In this document: piece after piece, positions 1-12,008 of the stretch
Position numbering within the stretch: the first letter of the stretch is position 1
Layout of the letters: each line of letters begins with the position of its first letter
Assembly: GCA_034508935.3 (NCBI GenBank)
Contig: CM067451.1
Location: 45,467,838 to 45,531,837, forward strand
Reading direction: 5' to 3'
Source of the DNA: Berghia stephanieae
Lineage: Eukaryota; Mollusca; Gastropoda; Nudibranchia; Aeolidiidae
DNA length: 64,000 nucleotides
Translations under genes and position numbers: made by a program
Notes under the pieces: generated by a model
Told to the model about the DNA's origin: nothing
Database searches by the model: none
The model's input: the letters and a program-made list of their open reading frames with translations, nothing else

Positions 1-117
1 TGGCAGGATGGAACAACTAAAATAAATATTTCCATTCTATTGCATGGAATTGGAGCAAAGAAAAGTAGTCCTATCAAAGACATTACGTCCATGGAGCCAG
101 AAATTATCTTGCAAGAT

Positions 118-250
118 ACCAGTTGGATAGGACGTTAATCTATCGGAAGTACTCTCCGCTAGATCTATCAGACCCAACTACCCGATCACACCCGAGTCAA
201 TCTCAGTGTCTTTGCTTGAGAACCGGCTGGTCGACCATTAAGCTGTTTTG
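118..250 (-). mobile_element. SINE D fragment
   Basis: It contains ATCTATCAGACCCAACTACC and GATAGGACGTTAATCTATCG, matching SINE D. It lies in the first intron of the left-hand gene. Confidence 0.45.
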
Positions 251-333
251 ATTCCCACTGGATTGAAGAGTGCAAGCTCAAATTGTTCTAAATTTAGTAA
301 GTAGCATTACTAAAAATAATAAAAACAACTTAC

Positions 334-637
334 AGACTTCAGCATCGCCAGACCCTGCCAGATCCTTACACTTGTCTTTGATGGCGGCAGCGTCCGTAAC
401 ACTCCCAGAGGCGCTGTTGCCACATTGGCATATTACGTCTCGACCATCCACTGCGAAGTAGACGATGAGACCCACGGCTAGTGCCAGGATAATTCCAAGA
501 ATAATCAAAAATAATCCGACAGCGGTGCTGATGTAGCAACCACTGCCGTTCTTCCGATTATCCATTCCAGTCAGTTTTGTTTCGCTGTTGTATGTTTGGT
601 CTCTGATATCAGAGAATTCGAAATTCTCAGAGGGCAT
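334..637 (-). CDS. First coding exon of a probable type II membrane aminopeptidase (left-hand gene)
   Basis: The exon reads from an ATG at 635-637 to a GTAAGT donor whose complement ends at 333. It encodes 101 residues plus one base. The product has a polar tail of about 37 residues, one strongly hydrophobic helix at about residues 38-62 (beginning YISTAVGLFLII), then a stalk with Cys70, Cys72 and Cys90. This tail-helix-stalk layout is what M1 aminopeptidase N proteins use as an uncleaved signal anchor, with the catalytic ectodomain outside the cell. The catalytic exons would lie left of position 1, so the family call rests on layout and on the clear M1 gene that lies upstream in the same orientation. 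Any other single-pass type II protein remains possible. Confidence 0.55.
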
Positions 638-1036
638 GGCTCCGAAGAAAGTTGGTACTTATAGTATTTGGTACTGGGAAAGATTCAGTATCGTCGGTTT
701 TGTGTTTTCGGCGAAATTTGAATGTTTCGATTTCTTTTTTATAAAATGAGAACTAACGTCTTGACGATCAGGTTTATGGATGAAAACCTGAGACCGTTCT
801 CAATTGTCGCCCATAATACAACAACTGATCTCGTGCTGTGGTTCAAATCTGTTGAAGACAAAAAAAGACAAAGCAAAATTTTTAATACAATAATTTCATT
901 CACTACTCTTATGTCACGTCGACCAGCAACGGCGAGCAGCCTGGATCTAAACAAAGAAAATGGTCACAACATTTTAACAATGATGATGGTAATGTTAATG
1001 ATTATGATGATGTTGATGATGTTAATAATTGTTATC

Positions 1037-1095
<59 letters not shown>

Positions 1096-1880
1096 ACTGA
1101 TACAAACCTATTCCACGAATAAGAAAATAAAAGAATGAATATAAATAACATGAACTACCAAAAATAATTTCTGAACTCTTTGGCCTCCACCGAATCTCAT
1201 TATAGAATAAAATAAAAAAATAAAATGATGAGGTAAAAATGGGAAAAAGGTAACGATTGGTAATCCTATCTCCCGGAAAGAATATTTACCTTACAGGTAA
1301 ATTATCTAGAAAGGGCATCACAAAAGAAAGCATAAAAAAGACGTGGCCTGAAAAATTAATTCGCCAAACACTAACGTTTCCCGGCTTAGTATATTATTTA
1401 AGCTAACCAACCCGCTACATCATTGTCGTCAAACTATTTATTGATATGCGTACCATACTCGCAAAGCATATACTGAATCTATGCAGACGCCTTTTGAGAG
1501 ATACTTGTAAATAAATGGCCCAAAGAATTTGTTCATGATAACCTTGCGGTAAAGTAGAATCAGAAATATTTAAAAATAACAAAATAACATTCTCTTTATT
1601 CATTCCCATTGGGGAAATTTGTCTTTAGCATCGATTCCTAGGGAAGACTGGAATAACCCAGGCGTTAGCCGCAGAGCAGCGCCAAAAAGACCCCGAGATA
1701 TTGATGTTATTGCCATCCTCATAGTATCATTGCAGCAAATCCTGCAGCTAATATTTGCATTCAATCTTTTAAAAAGTCATAGAAAGTAATTAATCTGAAC
1801 AGCATTGCCACAAATATTGGCCAAGAGACTTGTAAATTTCTTGTATTGTTTCATGCATTTACGGGTTCTGTCATCACATT
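638..1880. other. Upstream region of the left-hand gene, no further gene seen
   Basis: It should contain the promoter and 5' UTR of the exon at 334-637. The minus strand has ACTATAAGTACC about 20 bases before the ATG, too close for a TATA box. Apart from the GAT tract I see nothing else. Confidence 0.4.
1036..1095. repeat. (GAT)n microsatellite
   Basis: About 20 GAT units. It lies upstream of the left-hand gene's first exon. Confidence 0.9.
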
Positions 1881-2117
1881 TGTGACCCTTCGCCTCAAAA
1901 CGGTATTAAGTCGGGATGGCTAAGATATTGAAAATTGAATTTATAGCCAGAAATATCAGACTTGTGTTGAGTTTGTATGTTTTATTGAGGAGAATGGACA
2001 CCATAGTTTAGGGTGCAAATGCCAACAATTTATATTTTTGACCAGTTTAACAATTAATTCCGCTTTTAAGAATATGGTTCGGTCCGACATAATACCGTTT
2101 TGAGACGGTGGGTCGCA
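1881..2117. mobile_element. MITE family M1, copy with ~34-bp inverted ends
   Basis: The left end TGTGACCCTTCGCCTCAAAA and the right end (complement TGCGACCCACCGTCTCAAAA) continue into CGGTATTAWGTCGG on both sides. There is no coding sequence. Related ends appear at 4815, 15840, 46860, 51634 and 52386. Confidence 0.65.
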
Positions 2118-2744
2118 TATGACAAATAAATATAATTCAAAGGAATTCTCCAGAAAATAGAAAAGGATCTCTCACAGAACGTTAGTCTGGGTCATGAACT
2201 CCCTGACAAATTAAAAGGAAGTCTCGAGTAGGAACGGGAAGTAGAAGGACTGATTAGCCGTAATTTACAAATCATGTTAATCTCTTTAGTAGATACCTTC
2301 CATTTGTTGTCTGCTAATATTTTGTTTTGTGAACAGTTCTCGAATCATTTCCCAAGAAGAGGCTTCGTGGTGGTGTAAAAATCTGAAAAAGTACAAAGAC
2401 TCTTTTGAATTGAGACAAGATACCTACGATTTTTGTATTCCAGTTCATAACATATTATCAACAATATATATATATTTTTTTTTGGCTGGTATTGATTTCC
2501 CAATAGGCTACGGGTATATAATTAGTTACACGCTTTAATGGGCGATAACTCCAATGGATAAAGTCTTATTTCGTTGTGTTCTACAAATTATTTCTAGCTT
2601 ATTCACTTGCTCATATCTTTTCTTGAAATGTATTGTTTTATCAACACTTTTCTAGATGTTTCACAATTACACACTTGTTTCTTGGGGTCCCCCCCCCCCC
2701 CCCCCCCTTCCCCAAATGTGAAAAAGGGCGACAACTCATATGAA

Positions 2745-2812
2745 TTCGGAACAATGGCGGACGCCCTTATGAAATATTTCTCCGACGAGCATAAAAGCGA
2801 GGAAAAAAAAAC
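2745..2812. mobile_element. Short repeat M5, fragment
   Basis: It matches the central part of M5 (CGGAACAATGGCGGACGCCC onward to AAAGCGAGG) and lacks both ends. Confidence 0.5.
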
Positions 2813-3095
2813 CCATAATAACTATTTTTAATGCAGAATAAACCGTTTCGACTTTCCGCCAAGAGAGCAGTAAGAGTATAGCGACTCGTGTGACAACTAA
2901 GCTATAATAGCATCACTGTCACTTGTCTTTTAACGAAAATGGTAAAATTTTGTGTGAGTTCAAAGAAATATTGAATTTCGCCTTTGAAGGGTTGAATAAT
3001 TTTAAAGAACAGCATTGTTGTTCCTTTTTTTGTGATTGGCAAGTAGTTTGCATGCGAATTGGTTCGCTGCACTAACTTAACTTGACCTTTTGTAT

Positions 3096-3381
3096 AGCGC
3101 AATATCCACTAAACGTGCTCAAAGCGCTTTACAAGGGGTACCTGGCCAACAGCAACACATAACATGTAGGACGAGACATGACGCCTGTCAGGCGATGTTA
3201 CAAATTTTGGGGACAGAGACAACGCTGTTAACGGCCAGGTACTCATTTTACACCTGAGTACGGTGAGAGAATGTGAGTAAAGAGCCTTCTCCAAGGACTC
3301 AACTATGCGCCGAGCGAGGCTCGAACCCAGGACCTTCCGATCCGAAAGCGAGTGTCATACCACTCGACCAAATAGCCGCAC
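3096..3381 (-). mobile_element. tRNA-derived SINE A, complete copy
   Basis: On the minus strand it begins with a tRNA-like head (GTCGAGTGGTATGACACTCG, then box B GGTTCGAGCCT) and ends GTGGATATTGCGCTATACA. It is flanked by 66-base direct repeats at 3011-3076 and 3412-3477. Confidence 0.75.
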
Positions 3382-3924
3382 ATTTAGACGATGGGTCATA
3401 TTTACTTTCAAGCATTGTTGTTCCTTTTTTTGTGATTGGCAAGTAGTTTGCATGCGAATTGATTCGCTGCACTAACTGATACTACCTGACACGCATACAA
3501 AACAATACAGTGACGCTATGGGTACAAAACAAAACGAGCGGTTCGAAACTCACAATATCTTTTTTTTTAAATAAATGTTTTTTTTTTAAAACGTAAAAGA
3601 AAGAAAACGAATAGAGTCGTTGCTCGCGATAGCTTAAAAAGCAGTTCCCGACTCAGCTCTAGTTAACATTGACAGTCATAATAATTTTGATCCAAAAGGT
3701 ATTGCTTTTTCATTTTGGGTTCGTGACTGTCAGTCAATTAGTACATGCTTTCTTGCAGAAATAACATATACGACTTAATAGATTAATGGATAGGGGAGCA
3801 ATCGGTTTTGTGGCTTTCCTGTAAAAATTCTGGGTTTTTTTCTTCCCGCGGTGGGACCCTTTTTATTAACACGCCAGATTTGTGGACTCTTCCAATTTTA
3901 GAATAACTTTTTGCCACCCGATCC

Positions 3925-4112
3925 ACTCCGAAATAAATATTAGAAAATTAACGAATACGTTCCCAACCTACAGAGATCGACGAACGACGTGAAAGAAAAC
4001 GAAGATTTGTCCTCAGAGTCTCAGGACAAATCGTTGTTTTCTTCCACGTTGTTCGTCGATCATGGTAAGTTGGTAACGTAATCGTTAGCTTGCTAATACT
4101 ATTTTGGGACGA
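3925..4112. repeat. Long palindrome with ~85-base arms
   Basis: The inner arms GATCGACGAACGACGTG and CACGTTGTTCGTCGATC pair around a loop near CAGAGTCTC. The outer arms (TACGTTCCCAACCTAC against GTAAGTTGGTAACGTA, then ATTAG segments) extend the pairing to about 85 bases each side. It is probably a foldback MITE; no target duplication was recognised. Confidence 0.6.
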
Positions 4113-5320
4113 TAATTCGCATGTACTATGGTGATTGAGTTCCTTTTACATGAGTTTTACTTTCGTCGGGACGAAAAGGGATCTAGCTAGCTACTGCGCA
4201 TTTACTGCTGGGTGAAAACATCGACGGAGAACGACAAGCAATGGGATCAATAATTGATTGTTGCCTTGGGCACCATGGACGGCAACTCACTTTTCACTTT
4301 CTTCAGGTGATTGTCGCGTTCTCTTGTGACGACAATTTCAGACAAGAGTCTGGTACGGATATACAACGTCTATGATAATACCCAGACTTCAGGGCCCGTT
4401 TTCATGAACGCGGACTAGATTTAGTTATTTACTAGTCTAGTAAATGACTTGCTAGTCTTAAGCCCGAGTAGAGTAAGTGATTTAAAAAAAAAAAAAAGGA
4501 TTTCATGAGCGCTTTCTAGTCTCTGACTAGCTGGTCTCTTGCCTAGAAGTGTTGTAAGGACGGTGACTAATTCAGTTATTTTGTGCTGGTAACATCACTC
4601 TCTCTAGTACACGAAGGGAGGTAAAACACTTTACTTTGGCCTTCATACTTTCAACGCAAAAGATTTCCAAAGTGGAAATTAGCAACACATCCGGTATATA
4701 TATAATATTTTGTTCCTTTTCGTATCTTAAAATACTTTTGCCAAGATGAACCAAACCACGTGATATGGGCTGTAGACTAATAGACTACAATGGTGTCCAT
4801 AGTCGATTGTCAATTTGTAACCCTCCGCATCGAAACGGTATTAAGTCGGATTTTTCAATTTTGGGTTTTTGGTACCCAATCATAGCTTATTTTATGCTTT
4901 AAAATTTGATACCAAATTATGATAATTCAATGCCGTTTGAAGTAGGGAGAGTGTAAAAACCAAGTTTTGAGAAAATCGACTTTGAAGTGAGGCACCGTTT
5001 TCACGCACAGTCAAATCAATGGGCAAAGATAACTCCTTAGACACGGGCATTGGAAATTTGACGAGAATAGTAAAATTTGCAGAGACGTCAATTTTCAATT
5101 TGACTAACAGAAATTTCAGGCACCACTCGGAGGAAGTTCAATGCCGAAAGAAGAATTTCCGCACACATAAAAAGGGAATTTGGATGGTATTTGGTATCGT
5201 GTTTAAATATTGTATAGATCTAAATAGATAACTGATTAGAACTATATTATGATATATAAAAACACATTGCCAAATACAGCCCCAAAGTTTCCTTATTTCA
5301 AATGAAGTAAAGCTCCAAAT
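4113..5320. other. Intergenic, no gene recognised
   Basis: It contains a repeat of CTAGTCTAG-type sequence (4410-4540), one MITE M1 end (4812-4850) and AT-rich unique-looking DNA. Short open frames show no family resemblance. Confidence 0.4.
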
Positions 5321-5321
5321 C

Positions 5322-5401
5322 CTAATGGTAGTGATTGTAATAATGGTGGTAGTGAGGATGATGTTGTGTTGGTTGTTGTTGTTGTTAGTAGTAGTAGTAG
5401 T

Positions 5402-5445
<44 letters not shown>

Positions 5446-5720
5446 TAGTAGTAGTAGTTAGTAGTAGTATGAGATGTAGTATGTTAGTAGTAGTAGTGAT
5501 GATAGACGATTGATAATGCTTAGAGTTGGTTGTTTCGGTAGTTATAGCGTTTATTATTAAGTTTTTCAGTATTATTATTATATATTAGTAGTAGTATAGT
5601 AGTAGTAGTAGTAGTAGTAGTAGTAGAGTGAGTAGTAGTAGTGAGTATAGTAGTAGTAGAGTAGTAGTAGGTAGAGTAGTGAGTGTGTAGTAATGTGGTG
5701 GTGGTGGTTATAGTGTGTGT
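5322..5720. repeat. Imperfect (GTA)n tract
   Basis: AGT/GTA repeats in several blocks with single-base interruptions, followed by GTGTGT and the (GA)n tract. Confidence 0.85.
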
Positions 5721-5721
5721 G

Positions 5722-5724
<3 letters not shown>

Positions 5725-5804
<80 letters not shown>
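5725..5804. repeat. (GA)n microsatellite
   Basis: About 80 bases of GA with one phase break. Confidence 0.92.
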
Positions 5805-5811
5805 TGCTATG

Positions 5812-6190
5812 TAATTTATACTATGCCACTTATGTACCATGTAATTTATACTATGTCATTTTTCTCAGTCAATTTACAATAGTATTATTACACTGTAACT
5901 AATTCTTAGCTTTTTAATGATCTTTTTTTTCTTATATGTTGACATCAATGTACCTTTTCTAGATATTTATATCTTTACACTTTTATAATCTGTATGTCCC
6001 TTAATTTACACTATGTAATTATTCTTACAGGCTACAATATTATTATACTATATATACCTATTACCAAATTTTACTTTACCACATTATATTTACGTATATT
6101 ATATTATGTTTATGTATGTATCATTGTCGGCATTTTATATGTATGTACAAAAATTTCCTTTTGGATGAATAAAGTACATTATTATTAAAA
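5812..6190 (+). mobile_element. Noncoding LINE-like 3' end, copy 1
   Basis: About 370 AT-rich bases that end TTTGGATGAATAAAGTACAT plus ATT repeats. The same sequence with the same end occurs at 29610-29925. A poly(A) signal followed by an ATT tail suggests a non-LTR 3' UTR. Confidence 0.5.
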
Positions 6191-6332
6191 GTGCATCTAG
6201 TGATAAGTAGAGCAACACGAACTTTAAAAACTAATGAGGCTAAAGTTTGAGGTCAAAGTATTTGTGATTCGCGTTTATTGGCAAGTACAGGAAGGTGAAC
6301 ATGAAAATTAATCCAGTGAGCGTAATTTATTG

Positions 6333-6335
<3 letters not shown>

Positions 6336-6387
<52 letters not shown>

Positions 6388-7190
6388 ATCATCATCACTA
6401 TGATGTGGTGGTGATGGTGGTTGTAGTTGAAGTACTGGCAGTAGTGATGATGATGATGATGTGGTGATGGTGGTGGTTGTAGTAGTAGTGATAATGAAGT
6501 TGATGTGGTGGCGGTGGTGGTTTGTAGTAGTAGTGGTAGTCATGATAGTGTGGTGGTGGTGGTTGTAGAAGTAGTGGTAGTGATGGTGGTGGTTGTTGTA
6601 GTAGTGGTAGTGATGATGTGGTGGTGATGATTGTTGCTCTAGTGGTAATGATGATGTGGTGGTGGTGGTTGTAGTTGTAGTGGTAGTGATGATGATGATG
6701 ATGTGGTGGTGGTCGTAGTAGTAGTGGTAGTGATGGTTGTAGTAATAGTGATGATGATGTGGTGGTGATGGTGGTTGTAGTAGTAGTAGTGGTAATGAAG
6801 TTGATGTGGTAGTGGTGGTGGTTGTAGTAGTTGTGGTAGTGATGATAGTGTGGTGGTGGTTGTTGTAGAAGTAGTGGTAGTGATGGTGGTGGTTGTATTA
6901 GTAGTGGTAGTGATGATGATGTGATGGTGATGATGTTGCTGTAGTGGTAATGATGATGATGTGGTGGTGGTGGTGGTTGTAGTTGTAGTGGTAGTGATGA
7001 TGATGATGCGGTGGTGGTCGTGATGGTTGTAGTAATAGTGATGATGATGTGGTGGTAATGGTGGTTGTGGTTATAGTAGTAGCAGTGGTGATGATGATGA
7101 TGATGATGATGTGGTGGTGGTGGTTTTAGTAGTAGTGGTAATGAAGATGATGTGGTGGTGGTGGTTGTATTAGTAGTGACCGGAAAGGGG
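6336..7190. repeat. (GT)n followed by GGT/GTA/GAT mosaic
   Basis: A 50-base GT run, then about 800 bases of mixed GGT, AGT and GAT triplets with a loose higher-order period near 100 bases, ending in a poly-G run near 7187. The long His/Thr-rich minus-strand frame here is a by-product. Confidence 0.85.
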
Positions 7191-7659
7191 GGGGGGGGGT
7201 GGTGATCCTTGGAACATTTTAACCTCACCGGAATATGACGGAAGTTGCCCGGAACCCGAAATTTTTTGCTCCAGACCGGATTTTTTTCCAATGAAACCGG
7301 ACTTTTGGCATCACTGAATTTGACATTTGATAATGTACATACAAATGTTTGAAATAATCCAATCATTACTTTTGTAGTTATTCATTATTATGTAAGATGT
7401 CCTTAAAATAAATAAAACACCAACAAATAAAAAGAAAAGAAAAGAATACCGACAATTTTATGACATTCCTCACTGTTTGAAGAATTTTTGATATTTAAAT
7501 AAAGAATCAATGATATTAAATACGATTTCAAAATGCCAAAAGTTAGAGAAGGGTTTATAATTTCAAAGTACAGTTTTGAAACTATGTGAAGCCGGGTGGG
7601 CAGGGAAAGAAATATCAAGAAACAAGATGAGAGAGGAAGAGAAAGAATGAGAGAGTAAA

Positions 7660-7685
7660 ATACACACACACACAGACACACGTGA

Positions 7686-7762
<77 letters not shown>

Positions 7763-7774
7763 GAGCGAGAGGGG

Positions 7775-7850
<76 letters not shown>

Positions 7851-7970
7851 CTGCTTGTGCATTGATAGGGCGGGAGAGAAAAAGAGTAAAGATTGAAGCC
7901 TGCCTGTATAATTGTGTGTGTGTGTGTGTTTGTGTGTTTGTGTGTGTGAGTCTGTGTGTGTGTGTGTTTG
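7660..7970. repeat. (GA)n and (GT)n compound tract
   Basis: Two GA blocks (7683-7760 and 7778-7850) and a GT block (7913-7970). Confidence 0.9.
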
Positions 7971-8276
7971 TATGTATGAAAGAAACAAAAGGGAGACGGA
8001 TAGAGTGAGGTAGACATGAAGAAAGGGATGGAGGCGGAGCAAAGAATTGTAGGGATAGTTAAAGAAAGCATTTATTTGTTTCAAAGTAAGTCATAGTCAA
8101 TAAACTGGAAACATATTGACCAATGAGATTGCAATTAAAGAAATGGGCTGGTCAAATTATTCAGCTTGAGGAGGAGGGATTGGGGCTTATTGTGCAATGA
8201 CTTACATGAAAACATGTTATTGAATCTCTCAAGTTTTTCTTAGCGCTCATCCACATTGTTGATTGTCTAAAAAGAC

Positions 8277-8277
<1 letters not shown>

Positions 8278-8333
<56 letters not shown>
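8278..8333. repeat. 56-base uninterrupted poly-C
   Basis: Every base from 8278 to 8333 is C. Other homopolymers: C at 2689-2707 and about 54618-54638, and G at 48015-48041. Confidence 0.95.
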
Positions 8334-8339
8334 TTTTGC

Positions 8340-9960
8340 AGTATACAAAGAAAGCACGACAAAACGAACATCTCGCTCTCTCTCTCTCTTGTTGTCCCTC
8401 TTTCCTTTTCATCTATCTATCTATTTATCCATTAATAGGTCTGTCTCTCTTTCTGTTTGTCTATCCATACATTTAACCTTTTTCATTTATTAGTTACACG
8501 TATTTCCATCGGCAGTTTATTGATTGTTGAAGGCTCTATTTACTGTTCTGCTTTTGTTCTTAAAATTAAATGTTTATCTAGCAATGACTATCCCGCACAA
8601 ATATTTGGGCCTCTTTTTCGCTCACGAAGTGCCCAAATTCGCGACAAAATATGGGACGAAGCCGTTCTGTACGTGCTATTTAAAATATTTAATGACGACG
8701 CTGTTTATCAATGAATATGACTGAAAATTGGCACACAGAAAAGAGGTCATTTTAGATTATGTCAAGCGATAACACTCGTACGATTATCAGAAGACCGTTA
8801 AAGATAGATTTTTACTCTTTGGAGTACAATATTTCTAAAACTGCAAAGAGGAGAGATTTTGTCGCTCAAAAGGTTATATATGCACATTTCTTTTATTTAT
8901 ATTTCAAATTTCATTGGATTATGATAAGTACTTTTCCCGTATTCTCACAAAACATCAACCCAATTTGCATTGCAATGAGTAAAAATATGGAGACGGCCAT
9001 TTTGCTCCCCCATCGCGCGACACGAAATTGACGTGAGAAAGACAAGGCTGCCAGATGGCCAGACTTTAAACTGACCAAATTCGATTTCAAAAGTGGCTAA
9101 ATAGAAAATCATATGGCTTTCACTATTAAGACTGGCCCACTTAAAATGAACTAAATTTTAACAAACATAAAATTTAATAGACTAGGATAAATGTCACTGA
9201 GACAAAAATAGATTAATAAAATTTAATAAAAGAAACAAAATTATATATTTGGCCACCCACGTGGCCATCTGGCAACCTTGTTCGCGATGACTGATGACAC
9301 AAATCCTCGCGCGCTTTTTAAAAATTAAGGTATTGTATCATTGTTATGTCATAGGGATAGTAGATTAACACACACACTCTCTCTCTCTCTCTCAGATAAA
9401 TACTAGAAATAACATAAGCCATGGTCTCCCGGGACTGATTGATAATAATTTAGCAGGCATTTTTCGTGTCATTTGTATGGGTTGTAGACACAAAATTACA
9501 CTTCGGAAAAATTCCAAATAATCAATATTATGCATATTATAAAACAAAATTATAGTTGACCCTAGCCATACAGCTCTAAAACTATACAAGTTAGAACTCT
9601 TCTGATGTCTTCATCATATTTTCCGATAATTTTACCATAAAATTGCCAAGTTTTGATATCTAATTCCACGTATTAAGCGAGATACAGCCACAAACCAGAA
9701 TAAAACGCAGAAAAAGCGTCCCATATTTGTCGTATTATTTTTCTCTTTGTGAGTCATCCAAATAAATGATACCTTTGAAACTGCATAACTTTGTTATATA
9801 TTAATGGATATTCAAAATTCAAAAAGATTTTTTTCTCAGTGGAGATGGGGCTTTGATTTAAGAGAAGTATTTCCTACAAAAATAGAAAACAAAAATTTTC
9901 ATAGTCATTGCTAGTTTATCCTACATTAATCCCTGTAAGTGTAAGATTAGGCAACCGCAA
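8340..9960. other. Intergenic, no gene recognised apart from MITE M4
   Basis: The remaining sequence is AT-rich, with a short CT tract at 9374-9393. No domain was recognised in the frames at 8457-8714 or 8759-9031. Confidence 0.4.
9046..9285. mobile_element. hAT-type MITE family M4
   Basis: The left end CAAGGCTGCCAGATGGCCA and right end GGCCATCTGGCAACCTTG form an inverted pair of about 18 bases around AT-rich noncoding DNA. CAGGGTTGCCAGA-like ends are common in hAT MITEs. Close relatives sit inside both tandem elements at 58265-58507 and 61152-61396. Confidence 0.6.
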
Positions 9961-9974
9961 CATATTAAAGTCTT

Positions 9975-10499
9975 TTGTTTTTATTTTTTAAAGGGTTTTA
10001 CGGCGATTGCAAGGTCATATCAGCGCCAGTAAAAAGGAAGAAAATGGCTTAGTAAAAAGTTCTAGAATTACAATTAAAGCATCCAATAAAAAGTAAGACA
10101 AAGGAGAATTGGTTCAAATAGGAAACAGATGTAGATTCCAAGAGCACACTATCGAAGTACTTTGTTTGAATCACCTAAAAGTCTTATCCAGTCACAAGCA
10201 CAGGTCCCCATTAAGAGGAATACACTCAAATGTTTACAAATCATATTATGATATGTAAACAAAACATAATACATTACATAACAGAGAGATGATTTACAAG
10301 GAAAAAAATATCATCTCCCAAAACTAACTATACATTTGACTGTTTCCCCTCTCACCAAGGGTATCCGGTCAGGGCCATGACAAAAGCAAGTAATCTCATT
10401 CCAAGACAAAGACAGAAAGCTCGTTGGAAAACAGATATAGGGGGATAGAAGACAGTAAGTACCTCCCTGTCCGCTATGGGAGGCCAGGAACCCCACCCA
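9975..10499 (-). mobile_element. Retroposon R1, complete copy with 11-base target duplication
   Basis: ATTAAAGTCTT is duplicated exactly at 9964-9974 and 10500-10510. Read on the minus strand the element starts with a hairpin (CCTCCCATAGCGGACAGGGAGG), runs about 525 bases and ends GCGCCGTAAAACCC plus an A-rich tail, as expected for target-primed reverse transcription. No ORF or tRNA-like head was recognised. It may be a SINE or a LINE 3' end. Confidence 0.75.
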
Positions 10500-11018
10500 A
10501 TTAAAGTCTTAGCATGTCTATAATTTCATGAATAAACAAAGAGGGACAAAGGACCCTCACCTCGATCATTAACCAATGCAGCTAGACAAAGAAATATAGC
10601 ACGTGGTGTGTATCAAAATGCACAAACACACACATGTGTAACACACGCATGCTGACGTCATGACACATTGCCCGGGTATTTTAATGGCCAACAGGCGCAT
10701 GTGATGAGCGTTGACTAATCAAAATCATTCATTTGTAAAGTTGTCAGAGAATACCCTAGACTTGTTTACAGTTTTCAAAGTTCATTATTGGTTGAACCAT
10801 GAAATTGTGGAAAGTCATGCTTTCTCTGAGATAGATAAAGACAAGCGACCTTTGCTGTGGTATCTTACATGGTATTGGTGGAGGAAAAGACTTAATATTA
10901 CTAAGTCTTGGAAATGGTTGCTCTCTGAGAGAAAGTCAACTCTCGTTTTGAATGTGTCATTGATAGTTGCTTTTTTAAACTTTAAATTTATTAAATTTAA
11001 AAAAATATTAAATTTAGC

Positions 11019-11177
11019 TTTTATATAGCGCAATATCCACTAAACGTGCTCAAAGCGCTTTACAAGGGGTCCCTGGTCAACAGCAACATTTAACATGTAG
11101 GACGGGACATAACGCCTGCTAGGCGATATTACAATTTTTCGAACAGAGACAACGCTGTTAATGGCCAGGTACTTATT
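11019..11177 (-). mobile_element. SINE A, 5'-truncated
   Basis: Only the body and the GTGGATATTGCGCTATATA end are present; the tRNA-like head is missing. Confidence 0.7.
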
Positions 11178-11334
11178 GAAGCCGTCTGTAGCCACACAGA
11201 AGCCGTCTGACTCTCGAAGGGCCAGGACGAAACCGAATAACCCCATTCACTCCAAGACGAAGACAGGAAGCAACGTTGAAAAGGAAAATAGATAGATAGG
11301 CCGATAGAAATAAATGCAGCAAGAGTTTGTTGTT

Positions 11335-11592
11335 TGATTTGTTTTGAAGGGTTTTAAGGCGTTTGCAACACATTTAGGTCATATCAGGGCCAGTAAAAGG
11401 GAAGAAAATGGGATAGTCAAAAGTTCATGAATTACAATTTAAAGTCCCCAGAAAAAGGTAAAACAATGTGGAACTGGTTCAAATGGGGAACAGATGTAGA
11501 TTCCAAGAGCACACCATCAGTGTGTATTTAGTTTGAGATCACCTAACTGTCTCATCCTGACACAAGCACAGGTCCTCACTCACTCACTCAGG
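11335..11592 (-). mobile_element. Retroposon R1, truncated copy
   Basis: It has the 3' tail and about 240 bases of body and stops at a CACT repeat, where the next copy begins. Confidence 0.65.
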
Positions 11593-11594
11593 GG

Positions 11595-12008
11595 TTTTGT
11601 TTTGTTTTTAAGCGTTTTACGGCGCTTGCGACACATTTAGGTCATATCAGCGCCAGTAAAAAGAAGAAAAAGGAATATCAAAATATTCTAGATTTCAATC
11701 AAAGCACCCAAGAAAAAGTAAGACAAAGGGAATTGGTTCAAATAGGGAACATGCGTAGATTCCAAGAGCATACCGTCAATGTACTTAGTTTGAGATCACT
11801 TTAAAGCCTCATTCAGACACCAGAAAGGATCCCAACTGAGAGGAATACACTCAAATGTTTGCAGAATACATAACTAACAATCCATAACAGAGAGATGATT
11901 TTCAATTTACAAGGAAAAAAAACTATCATCTCCCGAAACTATAACTTTACACATGACTGCTTCCCTCCCAGTCAAGGACTCCAGCCAGAGCTAAGACAAA
12001 ACTAAGTT
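11595..12008 (-). mobile_element. Retroposon R1, partial copy
   Basis: It contains tail, body and the ATGATTTTC...TATCATCTCCC segment and ends at CCAAGACAAAACTAAG-like sequence, lacking the terminal hairpin. Confidence 0.65.

Noticed and set aside
331-637. Independent small membrane protein ending at 278
   Set aside because: A strong GTAAGT donor at 328-333 ends the exon; the last ~18 residues of the open frame would be intron.
722-1138. Open frame with a long run of Met
   Set aside because: It is the translation of a (GAT)n microsatellite; no domain outside it.
6398-7366. 322-residue His/Thr/Pro-rich frame
   Set aside because: It is produced by the GGT/GAT/AGT repeat mosaic; no stops are expected in such triplet repeats.
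9975-10499. Conserved small protein starting MGFLASHSGQGG in R1 copies
   Set aside because: Similar frames occur in several copies but are broken at different places and the similarity follows from DNA identity, so coding is unlikely.
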